Shown: positions 1 to 9,131, numbered from the stretch's first letter. The stretch: 37,635 bases of DNA from Hoylesella marshii DSM 16973 = JCM 13450 (GCF_000146675.1 NZ_GL397214.1:2271774-2309408); one strand, 5' to 3'. Notes: a model not told the origin generated them from the letters alone. Made by a program: numbers and translations.

Positions 1-180
1 CCAAATCCGAGAGTCGGACGGCGCAAAACACTCGTGAAAAACGAAATCCGGGAGTCGGACAGCGCAAAACACTCGTGAAAAACCAAATCCGAGAGTCGGA
101 CGGCGCAAAACACGCGTGAAAAACCAAATCCGAGAGTCGGACAGCGCAAAACACGCGTGAAAAATCGAATCCCAAGTTGG
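1..180. repeat. 41-bp tandem repeat, four full copies plus a degenerate fifth
   Basis: Copies lie at 1-41, 42-82, 83-123 and 124-164, at exact 41-bp period and differing at only a few positions; a diverged partial copy follows at 165-180. Each copy contains a small inverted repeat (TCCGA-GAG-TCGGA), and the degenerate copy has a longer one (AATCCCAA-G-TTGGGATT). The array may extend past the left edge. The copies are contiguous, with no unique spacers. Confidence 0.95.
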
Positions 181-247
181 GATTGGACAGAACGCCCATT
201 CTTTTTAACATTTGAGCTGTTGCAGAAGATACAGTTTTTTTATTCAT
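1..247 (-). CDS. Possible partial repeat-encoded ORF (C-terminal end outside window)
   Basis: An ATG at 247 (minus strand) opens a frame of 82 codons that reaches the window edge without a stop. The first ~28 codons (beginning MNKKTVSSATAQM) are unique; the rest is read through a 41-bp tandem repeat. Because 41 is not a multiple of 3, the frame rotates in each copy, and all three frames of this strand are free of stops. A Bacteroidetes -7 box lies 17 bp upstream of the ATG. No family is recognised. A 41-codon stop-free set of frames is not statistically remarkable, so this may be non-coding repeat DNA with a chance start. Confidence 0.3.
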   Translation of the reverse strand, partial: MNKKTVSSATAQMLKRMGVLSNPNLGFDFSRVFCAVRLSDLVFHACFAPSDSRIWFFTSVLRCPTPGFRFSRVFCAVRLSDL

Positions 248-263
248 AGGTTTTAAAATGCTG

Positions 264-271
264 CAAAGGTA
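264..271 (-). promoter_or_regulatory. -7 box, leftward promoter into the 41-bp array
   Basis: On the minus strand this is TACCTTTG, a match to the Bacteroidetes TAnnTTTG box. The predicted transcript would start near 257, about 10 nt before the ATG at 247, and read through the tandem array. I see no clear TTTG -33 element. Confidence 0.45.
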
Positions 272-599
272 GTAAATAAAAGAATTCCGAGAGGTTTCAG
301 CCTACCAAATGTCCATTACGCCTCATTCTACCTCCAAGCGTGCTGCCACTTTGCTCTTCGGTGTCCTCTCTCCTCGGGGATGCGGGTAAGCTCCGTCGGG
401 GCTTACAGTCCGATAGCCTTATCCCGAACTCACGTATGAATGCCTTGCTTTTCCATGTGTTGAATCTGCTGTAAACGTTCGCAATGAAGTGCTATTTTTA
501 GTACATGAATAATTCTTTGTCTATCTCTCCGCCCATCTTCTTTAGTCTATTTTTCTATATAATTCGCTGTATTTTTCCATTCAATTCAAATTATTTATT
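272..599. other. Gene-free stretch upstream of the porin
   Basis: No convincing ORF on either strand. A short hairpin (GTAAGC/GCTTAC) lies near 388-410. I could not match the stretch to any RNA family. Confidence 0.5.
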
Positions 600-607
600 T
601 ATATTTG
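600..607 (+). promoter_or_regulatory. -7 box for the porin gene
   Basis: TATATTTG fits the Bacteroidetes TAnnTTTG consensus. The transcript would start near 614, leaving a ~57-nt leader that contains the 18-bp duplication at 637-672. The -33 region is weak. Confidence 0.55.
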
Positions 608-636
608 CACGGATGAATACGGGAATCTCACACTAA

Positions 637-672
637 ATAAAATAACTTCACCATATAAAATAACTTCACCAT
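637..672. repeat. Perfect 18-bp tandem duplication at the porin start codon
   Basis: ATAAAATAACTTCACCAT occurs at 637-654 and again at 655-672. The second copy ends in the first two bases of the porin ATG, so the sequence just upstream of the start has been duplicated. In the first copy the base after AT is A, so no ATG forms there. Confidence 0.95.
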
Positions 673-1783
673 GAGAAAAGTACTTATTTCAGCACTATTG
701 GTAATCTGTGCGTTTGGAACAAATGCACAGGAATCTACCCCCATTGTCAACAATGTGAAGCTAAGCGGCTACGTGATTACGCAGTATCAATACAGCGGCC
801 AGAAAGATGCCGAAGCAAACAGTTTCAATCTTCGTATGGGACGTTTGATACTCGATGGCCGGATTTTAGACGATTTCTTTTGGCGCGTGCAGTTGCAGGT
901 AAACGGAAATACGTCCACGTTAGGTGCATCTCCACGATTGGTAGATATGTTTGCTGAGTGGCAGAAATATGACTATTTACGTGTGCGTATGGGACAGTTT
1001 AAGATTCCTTTCACGTTTGAGAATCCCGCCCATCCCATAGACCAAGGTTTCTACAATCTGGCCAACAGCGTGCTTAAACTGTCTCATTTCAGCGACAGGA
1101 CGGGTGCCATCGCCAGCAACGGACGGGACGTAGGTCTTGAAGTCTATGGAGATTTCCTGAAAAACAACGAGGGCAGAACCCTCTTACACTACGAAGTAGG
1201 CGTGTTCAATGGGCAAGGCATCTCTCTGAAAGATGTAGACCAGCGCAAAGATATCATAGGAGGTCTGTGGGTGAAACCCATTGAGGGACTACGTATAGGC
1301 GTGTTCGGATGGGAAGGAAGCTATGCCCGCAGAGGTACATGGACGGAAGGCGGCACTCCACAAACCGGCTTGCGTAGCATGGCCAAGCACCGTTATGCCA
1401 TTAGCGGCGAGTATATGAAAGACGACTGGACACTACGTTCTGAGTACATCCACAGCACTGGATACGGCTTTACTACCGCTTACAATAAGAGCGAAGATGC
1501 CAAAGAGGCCGACATCAACCACGCCGCAGGCAACAAAGCCGATGGTTTCTATGCCTCTGCCATTGCCCCCCTTGTGAAAGAGAAGCTGCATGCAAAAGCA
1601 CGCTATGACCTATACAGACCGCAAGCAACTTGGGGTACGGCCGTGAATCAGTATGAAGTAGGCCTTGATTATATCTTTGCGAAACGGTTTAAAATTGGGG
1701 GGTCCTACATCTTTGTGAACGACCGTGCGCTGGCAAAACATAATTATAATATGGTAGATGTACAGGTCTCCGCACGCTTCTAA
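671..1783 (+). CDS. Phosphate-selective-type porin (OprO/OprP family)
   Basis: A 370-residue outer-membrane barrel. A signal peptide of ~20 residues ends at TNAQ. The mature chain has alternating aromatic/polar strands, loop-like gaps and an N-terminal strand region (SGYVITQYQY) followed by RMGRLILDGRI and FRVRMGQFKIPF-like segments, as in the OprO/OprP (porin O and P) family. It ends in Phe (VQVSARF), the usual Bam signal. Phosphate or pyrophosphate selectivity is suggested only by the family name; Bacteroidales members are often generic porins. hppA follows by 111 bp with a weak hairpin between them, so co-transcription is possible but not shown. Confidence 0.85.
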   Translation: MRKVLISALLVICAFGTNAQESTPIVNNVKLSGYVITQYQYSGQKDAEANSFNLRMGRLILDGRILDDFFWRVQLQVNGNTSTLGASPRLVDMFAEWQKYDYLRVRMGQFKIPFTFENPAHPIDQGFYNLANSVLKLSHFSDRTGAIASNGRDVGLEVYGDFLKNNEGRTLLHYEVGVFNGQGISLKDVDQRKDIIGGLWVKPIEGLRIGVFGWEGSYARRGTWTEGGTPQTGLRSMAKHRYAISGEYMKDDWTLRSEYIHSTGYGFTTAYNKSEDAKEADINHAAGNKADGFYASAIAPLVKEKLHAKARYDLYRPQATWGTAVNQYEVGLDYIFAKRFKIGGSYIFVNDRALAKHNYNMVDVQVSARF

Positions 1784-1801
1784 TCCGTCTTACACAGCAA
1801 A

Positions 1802-1836
1802 CAAGGGGGAGTGAAAATACGATTCGTCTCCCCTTG
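1802..1836 (+). terminator. Hairpin between porin and hppA (weak terminator or attenuator)
   Basis: CAAGGGGGAG (1802-1811) pairs with CTCCCCTTG (1828-1836) around a 16-nt loop. No U run follows immediately, so termination may be partial or the hairpin may protect the porin mRNA end. Confidence 0.5.
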
Positions 1837-1894
1837 TATATCCCGATATATTATTTTATCACTCAATATACTAACTTAAAATCTTTATACCATT

Positions 1895-4099
1895 ATGAGT
1901 AATATTCCATCCATATTTTGGTTGATTCCGGTGGCATCGGTATGCGCACTGGGCATGGCGTGGTACTTCTTCCGCACACTGATGCGAGAAGAGGAAGGTA
2001 CGTCCCGTATGATTGAGATAGCCGAGCACGTGAGAAAGGGTGCGATGGCCTATCTGAAACAACAATACAAGGTAGTCTGCATCGTGTTTATCGTGCTTGC
2101 CCTTCTGTTCGCCTTTATGGCCTACGTGCTAAAAGTGCAGAATCCTTGGGTACCTTTTGCTTTCCTTACAGGCGGACTATTCTCAGGCTTGTCGGGCTTC
2201 TTCGGCATGAAGACAGCCACATATGCGTCTGCACGCACGGCACATGCGGCACGTACAGGGCTTGACCGCGGCTTGAAGGTGGCTTTCCGTAGTGGGGCGG
2301 TCATGGGGCTTGTGGTAGTAGGTCTAGGTTTGCTCGACATCGCCTTGTGGTTCATCGTGCTTAGCTGTGTCTATGAAGGCGACAACTTTGCCCTTATTAC
2401 CATTACCACAACCATGCTAACCTTTGGTATGGGTGCGTCTACTCAGGCCTTGTTTGCCCGTGTGGGCGGCGGTATTTATACCAAGGCTGCCGACGTAGGT
2501 GCCGACCTTGTGGGTAAGGTAGAGGCCAACATTCCCGAAGACGACCCGCGCAATCCTGCTACCATTGCTGACAATGTGGGCGACAACGTGGGCGATGTGG
2601 CCGGTATGGGTGCCGACCTCTACGAAAGCTATTGCGGCAGTATCCTTTCTACTGCGGCTCTGGGTGCAACAGCCTTTGCTTTCAATGCCGACCTGCAACT
2701 GCGTGCTGTCATAGCACCGATGATTATTGCTGCCGTCGGTATCTTCCTCTCCCTGATAGGCATCTTCATGGTTCGCACGAAAGAAGGCGCCACCATGAAG
2801 GAACTGCTTCATTCCTTGGGGCTCGGCACTAATGTAGCTGCCGGACTGATAGCTGTTGCAACCTTCGGCATACTCTATTACTTGGGTATTGAGAATTGGC
2901 TCGGTGTATCGTTCTCCGTCATCAGCGGTTTAGTGGCAGGCGTCATCATCGGGCAGTCTACCGAGTATTATACCTCGCATAGTTACCAACCTACCCAGAA
3001 GATAGCCGAAGCTTCACAGACAGGTTCGGCCACTGTTATTATAAAAGGTATCGGTACAGGCATGATTTCTACCATGATACCTGTAGTAACCATCTCTGTG
3101 GCCATCATGTTGAGTTATCTTTGCGCTAACGGTTTCGACACCAGCATGAGTGCAGCAAGCATCTCTAAGGGACTATATGGTATCGGTATCGCCGCCGTAG
3201 GCATGCTTTCCACATTGGGCATCACCTTAGCCACCGACGCATACGGGCCTATAGCTGACAACGCCGGAGGCAATGCCGAAATGAGTGAGTTGGGCGAAGA
3301 CGTGCGCCATCGCACCGATGCCCTTGACGCTTTAGGCAACACCACAGCTGCTACGGGCAAGGGCTTTGCCATAGGTAGTGCCGCCCTTACCGCATTGGCT
3401 TTGCTCGCCTCCTACGTAGAAGAGATAAAAATAGCCATGGTAAGAGTAGTCAACGAGGGCGGAAGATTCCTCGACGCTGCTGGAAATATGTTTGACCCAA
3501 CGACGGCCAACATGACCGACTTCATGAACTTCTTCCAAGTAAATCTGATGAACCCTATGGTTTTAGTGGGTGCTTTTATCGGTGCGATGGCCGCTTTCCT
3601 GTTCTGCGGTCTGACAATGGGTGCTGTGGGACGTGCCGCCGGAGCTATGGTAGAGGAAGTTCGCCGTCAGTTCCGTGAGATAAAAGGCATCCTCGAAGGT
3701 AAGGCCACACCCGATTACGGACGGTGCGTGGAGATTTCCACTCGCAGTGCGCAACGTGAGATGATACTGCCTTCATTCCTTGCCATCCTTATTCCCATCG
3801 TTGTAGGTATCGTGCTCGGCGTAGGTGGCGTGTTAGGCTTGCTGGTGGGAGGTCTGTCCACAGGCTTTACACTGGCTGTATTCATGGCCAACGCCGGTGG
3901 CTCTTGGGACAATGCGAAGAAGATGGTAGAAGAGGGCAATTTCGGAGGGAAAGGCTCCGACTGCCATAAGGCAACCATCGTGGGCGACACCGTGGGCGAC
4001 CCGTTTAAGGATACCAGCGGCCCAAGTTTGAACATCCTTATCAAACTCATGTCGATGGTCAGCATCGTCATGGCCGGACTGACGGTAGCCCTCTTGTAA
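1895..4099 (+). CDS. hppA: Membrane-bound ion-pumping pyrophosphatase, K+-dependent type
   Basis: A 734-residue integral membrane pyrophosphatase that couples PPi hydrolysis to cation export. The substrate motif DVGADLVGK is at residues 200-208, followed by the acidic [19 protein letters not shown] region; the second site ([12 protein letters not shown] ... [20 protein letters not shown]) lies near 450-485, and a third acidic motif ([15 protein letters not shown]) near the C-terminus. In [10 protein letters not shown], Ala485 and Gly488 occupy the positions that distinguish K+-dependent enzymes from K+-independent ones, which carry Lys and Thr. Some Bacteroidales enzymes of this class pump both Na+ and H+, so the ion here is not settled. 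Length and motifs are complete. Confidence 0.97.
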   Translation: MSNIPSIFWLIPVASVCALGMAWYFFRTLMREEEGTSRMIEIAEHVRKGAMAYLKQQYKVVCIVFIVLALLFAFMAYVLKVQNPWVPFAFLTGGLFSGLSGFFGMKTATYASARTAHAARTGLDRGLKVAFRSGAVMGLVVVGLGLLDIALWFIVLSCVYEGDNFALITITTTMLTFGMGASTQALFARVGGGIYTKAADVGADLVGKVEANIPEDDPRNPATIADNVGDNVGDVAGMGADLYESYCGSILSTAALGATAFAFNADLQLRAVIAPMIIAAVGIFLSLIGIFMVRTKEGATMKELLHSLGLGTNVAAGLIAVATFGILYYLGIENWLGVSFSVISGLVAGVIIGQSTEYYTSHSYQPTQKIAEASQTGSATVIIKGIGTGMISTMIPVVTISVAIMLSYLCANGFDTSMSAASISKGLYGIGIAAVGMLSTLGITLATDAYGPIADNAGGNAEMSELGEDVRHRTDALDALGNTTAATGKGFAIGSAALTALALLASYVEEIKIAMVRVVNEGGRFLDAAGNMFDPTTANMTDFMNFFQVNLMNPMVLVGAFIGAMAAFLFCGLTMGAVGRAAGAMVEEVRRQFREIKGILEGKATPDYGRCVEISTRSAQREMILPSFLAILIPIVVGIVLGVGGVLGLLVGGLSTGFTLAVFMANAGGSWDNAKKMVEEGNFGGKGSDCHKATIVGDTVGDPFKDTSGPSLNILIKLMSMVSIVMAGLTVALL

Positions 4100-4157
4100 C
4101 AAGATGTACCAACCCCAGGGAATACCACATGGGTAAAGGTTCGAAAACAGTAATACA

Positions 4158-4358
4158 GTGAATAGAGAAAAGGACTCTTCTAAGCATCATCACAGGAATC
4201 ATCATCACTACCGTGACGACGAATTGACGCTACAGAATCAAAAGCGATTTGCATCTGCACGAATGCGCAAGCGGATAGCACGGGTACTGTTTCGTGTACT
4301 CTGTCTCATCACGGTGCTGACTGTCGCCTTTTGCGCCTATATCTATTTAGCAGAATAA
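4158..4358 (+). CDS. His-rich single-helix membrane mini-protein
   Basis: A 66-residue ORF beginning with GTG; an in-frame stop at 4134-4136 leaves no ATG choice upstream. Residues ~9-18 are rich in His ([12 protein letters not shown]), residues ~28-42 are rich in Arg/Lys, and residues 44-63 form one hydrophobic helix, so the N-terminus probably lies in the cytoplasm (positive-inside rule). It lies 58 bp after hppA and directly before a strong terminator, suggesting it is the last gene of that transcript. The His cluster could bind metal (inference). No family recognised. Confidence 0.6.
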   Translation: MNREKDSSKHHHRNHHHYRDDELTLQNQKRFASARMRKRIARVLFRVLCLITVLTVAFCAYIYLAE

Positions 4359-4362
4359 CAGG

Positions 4363-4400
4363 AAACGGGGAATGTTCAATAACGGGCATTCCCCGTTTTT
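4363..4400 (+). terminator. Rho-independent terminator after hppA unit
   Basis: Perfect 11-bp stem, AACGGGGAATG (4364-4374) with CATTCCCCGTT (4387-4397), followed by TTTTT to 4400. Confidence 0.9.
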
Positions 4401-4541
4401 ATTCCAAATCAGTCATGAGAGCCTATACCGATTTGGGGTTTAGGGTCGTAAAGTTGCGATTGATAAGTTGGCATTCGAACCCTGTACAGATGGCGTTTAT
4501 ATAGGGAAAGGTCGACAACCTTTTTCGGCACAAATCGGATA
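4401..4541 (-). repeat. Dispersed intergenic repeat, copy R1
   Basis: Read on the minus strand, ~4425-4530 matches the stretch at 8784-8880 over about 100 bp with scattered substitutions (shared segments AACGCCATCTGTAC, CGAATGCC, ACTTATCA). Its other end (ATTCCAAATCAGTCATGAG on the plus strand) matches the terminal arms of copies R3 and R4. A local hairpin (CCAAATCAGT/ACCGATTTGG) lies at 4404-4437. It sits between a terminator and the rplS promoter, with no ORF of its own. Confidence 0.75.
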
Positions 4542-4578
4542 AAAAAGAGAAGGGACGTATAAGAAAATACCCGCTTTC

Positions 4579-4610
4579 TTTGGTGCATTGCATAAAAAAT
4601 AGTACCTTTG
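4579..4610 (+). promoter_or_regulatory. rplS promoter
   Basis: TTTG (4579-4582), 20-bp spacer, TACCTTTG (4603-4610): close to the Bacteroidetes consensus. The transcript starts near 4616, giving an ~85-nt leader before rplS. That length would allow feedback control by a ribosomal protein, but I recognise no leader motif. Confidence 0.8.
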
Positions 4611-4699
4611 TCCCCACTTTTTGGCGTAATCGCTGGCGGGAAGATGTGTTGCCCGTTATGTTGCGTTGGAATGATAAACAAATTTAATCATCAATTAGA

Positions 4700-5062
4700 A
4701 TGGATTTAATGAAAGTTGCTGAGGAATCCTTTGCTACAGGCAAACGCTTTCCTGAGTTCAAATCGGGTGATACAGTCACCGTTGCTTACAAAATCGTTGA
4801 GGGAACGAAAGAGCGTATCCAGCTGTATCGTGGTGTGGTGATCCGCATCTCAGGACATGGGGATAAGAAACGCTTCACTGTACGAAAGATGTCCGGTACC
4901 GTTGGCGTTGAGCGTATATTCCCCATCGAATCGCCCAACATTGATAATATTGAGGTGAATAAGCGCGGTAAGGTGCGCCGTGCCAAACTGTATTATTTGC
5001 GTGGACTTACAGGCAAAAAGGCACGTATCAAAGAGAAAAAAGTGCTTACAGGACAGAACTAA
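4700..5062 (+). CDS. rplS: 50S ribosomal protein L19
   Basis: A 120-residue L19 of usual length. Diagnostic segments are [51 protein letters not shown] and [22 protein letters not shown]19 sits at the 30S/50S interface of the ribosome. It has its own promoter and is followed by a bidirectional terminator, so it is a single-gene transcript. Confidence 0.99.
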   Translation: MDLMKVAEESFATGKRFPEFKSGDTVTVAYKIVEGTKERIQLYRGVVIRISGHGDKKRFTVRKMSGTVGVERIFPIESPNIDNIEVNKRGKVRRAKLYYLRGLTGKKARIKEKKVLTGQN

Positions 5063-5082
5063 TCAGAGGTTCAAGTCTTTCA

Positions 5083-5135
5083 AAAACGAATCGAGTAGGA
5101 AGGAAATCACATGGTTTCCTTCCTACTTTCGTTTT
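5083..5135. terminator. Bidirectional terminator between convergent rplS and glycerate kinase
   Basis: AGTAGGAAGGAAA (5094-5106) pairs perfectly with TTTCCTTCCTACT (5115-5127), with outer arms AAAACGAA/TTCGTTTT. The outer arms give U-rich tails on both strands, which suits the two genes that converge on it. Confidence 0.85.
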
Positions 5136-5246
5136 CTGCCCTATGGAGATGGATATACAATGAAGGAAAGAACGTGGAAGGTCGTTCGCTTGCTCTATAT
5201 AAAAGCCTTATCACAGCGCATAGCTTAGGCTCATGTTAGCTGTTTC

Positions 5247-6314
5247 CTATCGCACTGTGCAGAGCAATGTGCGCAGAGCCTTCCGTAGATTGCCGGCTGC
5301 CACTGCGGGTTGCAACGCTTCTTGCAGCGGCATGGAGGTCGGTGTAATGGCATGTACGCGGGCAAACCCTGCGGTGAGCAGACGGTCGCGGTCATTCACC
5401 TGTCCGGCAACGAGCCACACGGGAACCCCGCGCCGGGCAGCTCGCAGGAGGATGCCGTGAGGCAGTTTGCCCATCAGCGTCTGGCAGTCGGCACGCCCTT
5501 CACCGGTAATCACTACGTCGGTTTCAGCGAGCAGACGGTCGAAAGAGAGCAAGTCGAGCAGCAAATCTACCCCAGAGCGCATACGTGCCCTGAAATATTG
5601 CATAAAGGCATAGCCCAATCCACCCGCAGCTCCTGCGCCTGCAGCGGTAGAACAGTCGAAGCCGAAATGACGTGCAGAGCGACGTGCAAAAGCCTGTGCA
5701 CGGGCATCGAGCAGGGATACCTGCGCCGGTGTAGCCCCTTTCTGCGGGGCAAAGACATGGGCGGCTCCCTGTTTGCCGCATAGCGGATTGGTCACGTCGC
5801 AGGCCAGCGTTATATCCATTTTGCGGAAAAGATCGAAAAACTGTCCGTTGTCGCCGCAACTCTCCATCACAGCCTGTAGCATACCCATTCCCGCATCGCT
5901 CGTGGCACTACCGCCCAAGCCTATGATGAACCGACGGCAGCCTCGGCGCAGCGCATCGACCATCAGCTCACCCGTACCGTAGGTAGTAGCCGACAGTACA
6001 TCGCGCTCTGCCGGAGGAATGAGCGTCAGACCGCTGGCTCGTGCCATTTCGATGATAGCAGTGCCGTCTGTCGAAAGTCCGTATTCAGCCCGTAAGGGGC
6101 GCATCAGTGCGTCGTGCACTTCCACTTCTATACGCCGCGTATCCAGCGCAGAAGTAAAGGCTTCCAGCATGCCTTCGCCGCCGTCTGATACAGGAAAGGC
6201 CTTGATATTCGCCTCTGTATCGTAGGCAGAGATGGTCTCGGCCACAATCGTTTCGGCCTCCTCGGATGTGAGACAGCCCTTAAACGAATCAATCATCAGT
6301 AAGTAGTTCTTCAT
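5247..6314 (-). CDS. garK: Glycerate kinase (GarK/GlxK family)
   Basis: A 355-residue kinase that phosphorylates D-glycerate with ATP, probably at the 2-position. Family landmarks: DSFKGCLTSEEA at the N-terminus, VSDGGEG, IEMARASGL, YGTGELMVDALRRGCRRFIIGLGGSATSDAGMGML, CDVTNPLCG, GAAGGLGYA and VVITGEGRAD. The frame is open to 6509, but the family starts at MKNYLLMIDSFKG, which sets the start at 6314; anything further would be antisense to the TonB receptor gene. It is divergent from that gene, with 34 bp between the two chosen starts, and its 3' end meets the shared terminator after rplS. Confidence 0.93.
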   Translation of the reverse strand: MKNYLLMIDSFKGCLTSEEAETIVAETISAYDTEANIKAFPVSDGGEGMLEAFTSALDTRRIEVEVHDALMRPLRAEYGLSTDGTAIIEMARASGLTLIPPAERDVLSATTYGTGELMVDALRRGCRRFIIGLGGSATSDAGMGMLQAVMESCGDNGQFFDLFRKMDITLACDVTNPLCGKQGAAHVFAPQKGATPAQVSLLDARAQAFARRSARHFGFDCSTAAGAGAAGGLGYAFMQYFRARMRSGVDLLLDLLSFDRLLAETDVVITGEGRADCQTLMGKLPHGILLRAARRGVPVWLVAGQVNDRDRLLTAGFARVHAITPTSMPLQEALQPAVAAGNLRKALRTLLCTVR

Positions 6315-6348
6315 GCAATATAAACGGAAAACACACGTTATATTGCCA

Positions 6349-8721
6349 ATGAGACCGCTTTTTCTACTCTTGGCCTTCTGCCTCGGCAGTATGATGCAGA
6401 TGAACGCGCAGACCTTTACGCTGCAAGGTCGTGTAACAGATAAGGACAGCCGCCCCGTGGAGCTGGCTGCGGTGAGCGTTGTGGCACAGGGAAAGATGGC
6501 ACTGACCAACCTCCGTGGCGAGTTCAGCCTGCAACTGTTGTCGACCGACAGCGTGACGGTGCGTTTCTCGATGGTGGGTTATCGTACGAAGACCCGTGTA
6601 CTGCATCGTCCTCGTGGCCGACAGACGCTGCAAGTCGTGTTGTACGATGATAATGTGTTGGACGAAGTTGTGGTGACCGAGCGCAAACGACAGACGGGTA
6701 CGACGCAGCAGCTCGACGTAAAGGATATGAAAAACACGCCGTCGGCCACCGGCAATGTCGTGGAAGAACTCTTGCAGACACAGGCTGGCGTATCTACCCA
6801 CAACGAGTTGTCATCACAATACAATGTGCGTGGCGGCAGTTTCGATGAGAATAGCGTGTATATCAATCATGTGGAAGTATATCGTCCGTTCCTCGTGCGC
6901 AGCGGACAACAAGAGGGTCTGTCGGTGATCAACTCCGACATGGTAGGCTCCGTGAACTTCTCTTCGGGCGGTTTCGAAGCCAAATACGGCGACAAAATGT
7001 CGTCAGCCCTCGACATTACCTATAAGCGTCCGAAGCACTTCGAAGCCACTTTGGCTGCCGGACTGCTCGGTGCCAATGCCTATGCAGGTATGAGCAACAA
7101 ACGTTTCTCATGGCTGAACGGCTTGCGTTATAAGACAAATCAATACCTGTTAGGGTCACTTGAGACCACGGGCGAATACCACCCGCGCTTCCTCGACTAC
7201 CAATCTTACCTCAGTTACACGCCGAACGAACGTTGGCAAATCGACATCCTCGGCAATATCTCAGAGAATCATTACGACTTCCGTCCTGAGGACAGAGAGA
7301 CACGCTTCGGCACATTAGAGAATGTGAAATCGTTTAAGGTATATTTCGATGGGCAGGAAAAAGACCTCTTCCGTACATTCTTCGGCTCCATCACTATTAT
7401 GCGGAAGTTAGGTGCTGGCACATCGTTGTCGCTTTCCGCTTCGGCCTTTCACACCAAGGAACGCGAAACCTACGACATACAAGGACAATATTGGCTCACA
7501 CAGACCGAGACAAGTGAGAATCTCGGTGTAGGTACGTATATGGAGCACGCCCGCAATTACCTGACTGCCAATGTGCAGAGCATGAAATGGCTCTTCAATA
7601 AGAAGGCGGGACATCACGACATATTGGCCGGTCTCACCCTACGAACAGAACGGATAAGAGAGCAAGCGCGTGAGTACGAAATGCGTGATTCTGCCGGTTA
7701 CAGCATGCCTCACACAGGACGCGACCTCCACCTTATTTATACCTTGTCGGCACGCAACCGCCTTCATGCCCGTCGTACAGAGGCTTTCATTCAGGATACC
7801 TACAAGTTTACCACCCACGAGGAACAGACATTCTTTACCCTTAACTACGGCATACGTTTCAGTCATTGGAGCTTCAACCGCGAAACGCTTGTCAGTCCGC
7901 GTGTATCTTTGGGCATCGTGCCTGCCTTTAGCCACGATGTCACCTTGCGCTTGGCCACAGGTCTTTATTACCAATCGCCTTTCTTCAAAGAGCTACGCGA
8001 CACCGTCACCAGCCATGGTGTTACCCTTGCAACACTGAACGAAAACATTCGCAGTCAGCGTTCCATCCACTTCATTGCCGGTCTCGATTATCGTTTCCAT
8101 CTGAAAGATAGGCCTTATAAATTCACTGCAGAGCTTTATTATAAGGCACTTTCCCGTCTTATCCCTTATAGTATTAATAACGTGAAAGTGGTTTACGGAG
8201 GCCATAACGAGAGCAGCGGACATGCCGCAGGCATAGACTTGAAACTATATGGTGAGTTTGTGCCGGGTACCGACTCGTGGGTGAGCCTTTCGCTGATGGA
8301 TACAAAGATGCGGCTGAATGACAGAAGCATCCCCCTGCCCACCGACCAACGTTTTGCCATAAACTTGTTCTTTACCGACTATTTTCCGGGCACCGACTGC
8401 TGGAAGATGTCACTCAAATTAGCCTATGCCGACGGACTGCCTTTCGGACCGCCCCACCGCAGCATAGAAACGCATACCTTTCGTGCACCGGCCTATAAGC
8501 GAGTAGACATCGGTATGAGCTACCGCGCGCTCAATAACGATGACCGTCATGCCCGTAGTCCCTTCAGAAATATTTGGCTCGGAATCGACTGTCTGAACCT
8601 TTTCGGTATCAGTAATGTCAATTCGTATTACTGGATTACAGATGTCTTGAGCCAGCAATATGCTGTTCCCAACTACCTTACCGGCCGGCTTTTCAATGCA
8701 CGCGTATGGTTTGAATTTTAG
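6349..8721 (+). CDS. TonB-dependent receptor with CarboxypepD_reg-like N-domain
   Basis: A 790-residue outer-membrane transporter. An ATG exists at 6313, but the signal peptide (MRPLFLLLAFCLGSMMQMNAQ) starts at 6349. A carboxypeptidase-regulatory-like domain follows (TLQGRVTDKDSRPVELAAVSVV), then a TonB-box-like DEVVVTER, a plug (VVEELLQTQAGVSTHNELSSQYNVRGG ... SVNFSSGGFEAKYGDKMSSALDI) and a ~22-strand barrel ending VWFEF. No SusD partner lies downstream, so it is not a SusCD nutrient pair. Substrate unknown. Confidence 0.92.
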   Translation: MRPLFLLLAFCLGSMMQMNAQTFTLQGRVTDKDSRPVELAAVSVVAQGKMALTNLRGEFSLQLLSTDSVTVRFSMVGYRTKTRVLHRPRGRQTLQVVLYDDNVLDEVVVTERKRQTGTTQQLDVKDMKNTPSATGNVVEELLQTQAGVSTHNELSSQYNVRGGSFDENSVYINHVEVYRPFLVRSGQQEGLSVINSDMVGSVNFSSGGFEAKYGDKMSSALDITYKRPKHFEATLAAGLLGANAYAGMSNKRFSWLNGLRYKTNQYLLGSLETTGEYHPRFLDYQSYLSYTPNERWQIDILGNISENHYDFRPEDRETRFGTLENVKSFKVYFDGQEKDLFRTFFGSITIMRKLGAGTSLSLSASAFHTKERETYDIQGQYWLTQTETSENLGVGTYMEHARNYLTANVQSMKWLFNKKAGHHDILAGLTLRTERIREQAREYEMRDSAGYSMPHTGRDLHLIYTLSARNRLHARRTEAFIQDTYKFTTHEEQTFFTLNYGIRFSHWSFNRETLVSPRVSLGIVPAFSHDVTLRLATGLYYQSPFFKELRDTVTSHGVTLATLNENIRSQRSIHFIAGLDYRFHLKDRPYKFTAELYYKALSRLIPYSINNVKVVYGGHNESSGHAAGIDLKLYGEFVPGTDSWVSLSLMDTKMRLNDRSIPLPTDQRFAINLFFTDYFPGTDCWKMSLKLAYADGLPFGPPHRSIETHTFRAPAYKRVDIGMSYRALNNDDRHARSPFRNIWLGIDCLNLFGISNVNSYYWITDVLSQQYAVPNYLTGRLFNARVWFEF

Positions 8722-8783
8722 ATGAAAAAGACATGATTCGCCGTGCGAAGCAAAGGCAAAGTACGACAGATCCAACACAGATG

Positions 8784-8880
8784 CCGTTTGCGCCGAGAAA
8801 GGTTGCCGACCTTTCCATGTACAAACGCCATCTGTACGTGGTGCGAATGCCGACTTATCATCTGTAACTATATGACCATG
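8784..8880 (+). repeat. Dispersed intergenic repeat, copy R2
   Basis: Homologous to the minus strand of 4425-4530 (copy R1). Shared blocks include AACGCCATCTGTAC and an internal inverted repeat around AAAGGTTG...CGACCTTTCC. R2 lacks the CATGAG/CCGATT terminal arms seen in R3 and R4. Confidence 0.75.
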
Positions 8881-9095
8881 AAAAATTACAATCTCAAACT
8901 TTTGAGCATCGAATACAAAAGAATCACAGCAAAAAGAGGCTGAAAAGTGACGAATGAAAAGCACCTCTCCACGTGAAAACGGAGGAAGAGAAAGGAAAAG
9001 GTGAGAAAGGGAATGCGATACCGGCCATCCGTGCTACCCTTTCTCTACCCCCGAAGGTCGTGTACAACCATCCATGCAGATAGAAAAATATGAGG

Positions 9096-9131
9096 TTTGG
9101 GTAGGTAATTATAAAAAATATGCTATCTTTG
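9096..9131 (+). promoter_or_regulatory. Promoter upstream of R3 and glycogen synthase
   Basis: TATCTTTG at 9124-9131, with TTTG at 9096-9099 (24-bp spacer, longer than usual). A transcript from ~9137 would carry the whole R3 hairpin as a ~280-nt leader ahead of the glycogen synthase gene. Confidence 0.55.

Noticed and set aside
4409..4681. Short frames across repeat R1 (and 8743-8943 across R2)
   Set aside because: Their protein similarity to each other comes from the repeat DNA; they start in unlike contexts, and one runs into the rplS promoter.
6313..6348. Earlier ATG for the TonB receptor, sharing CATG with the glycerate kinase start
   Set aside because: The added residues would put a charged stretch before the signal peptide; the peptide starts cleanly at 6349.
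6315..6509. N-terminal extension of glycerate kinase by 65 codons
   Set aside because: The extension does not resemble the family and lies antisense over the TonB receptor start; the family N-terminus begins at 6314.
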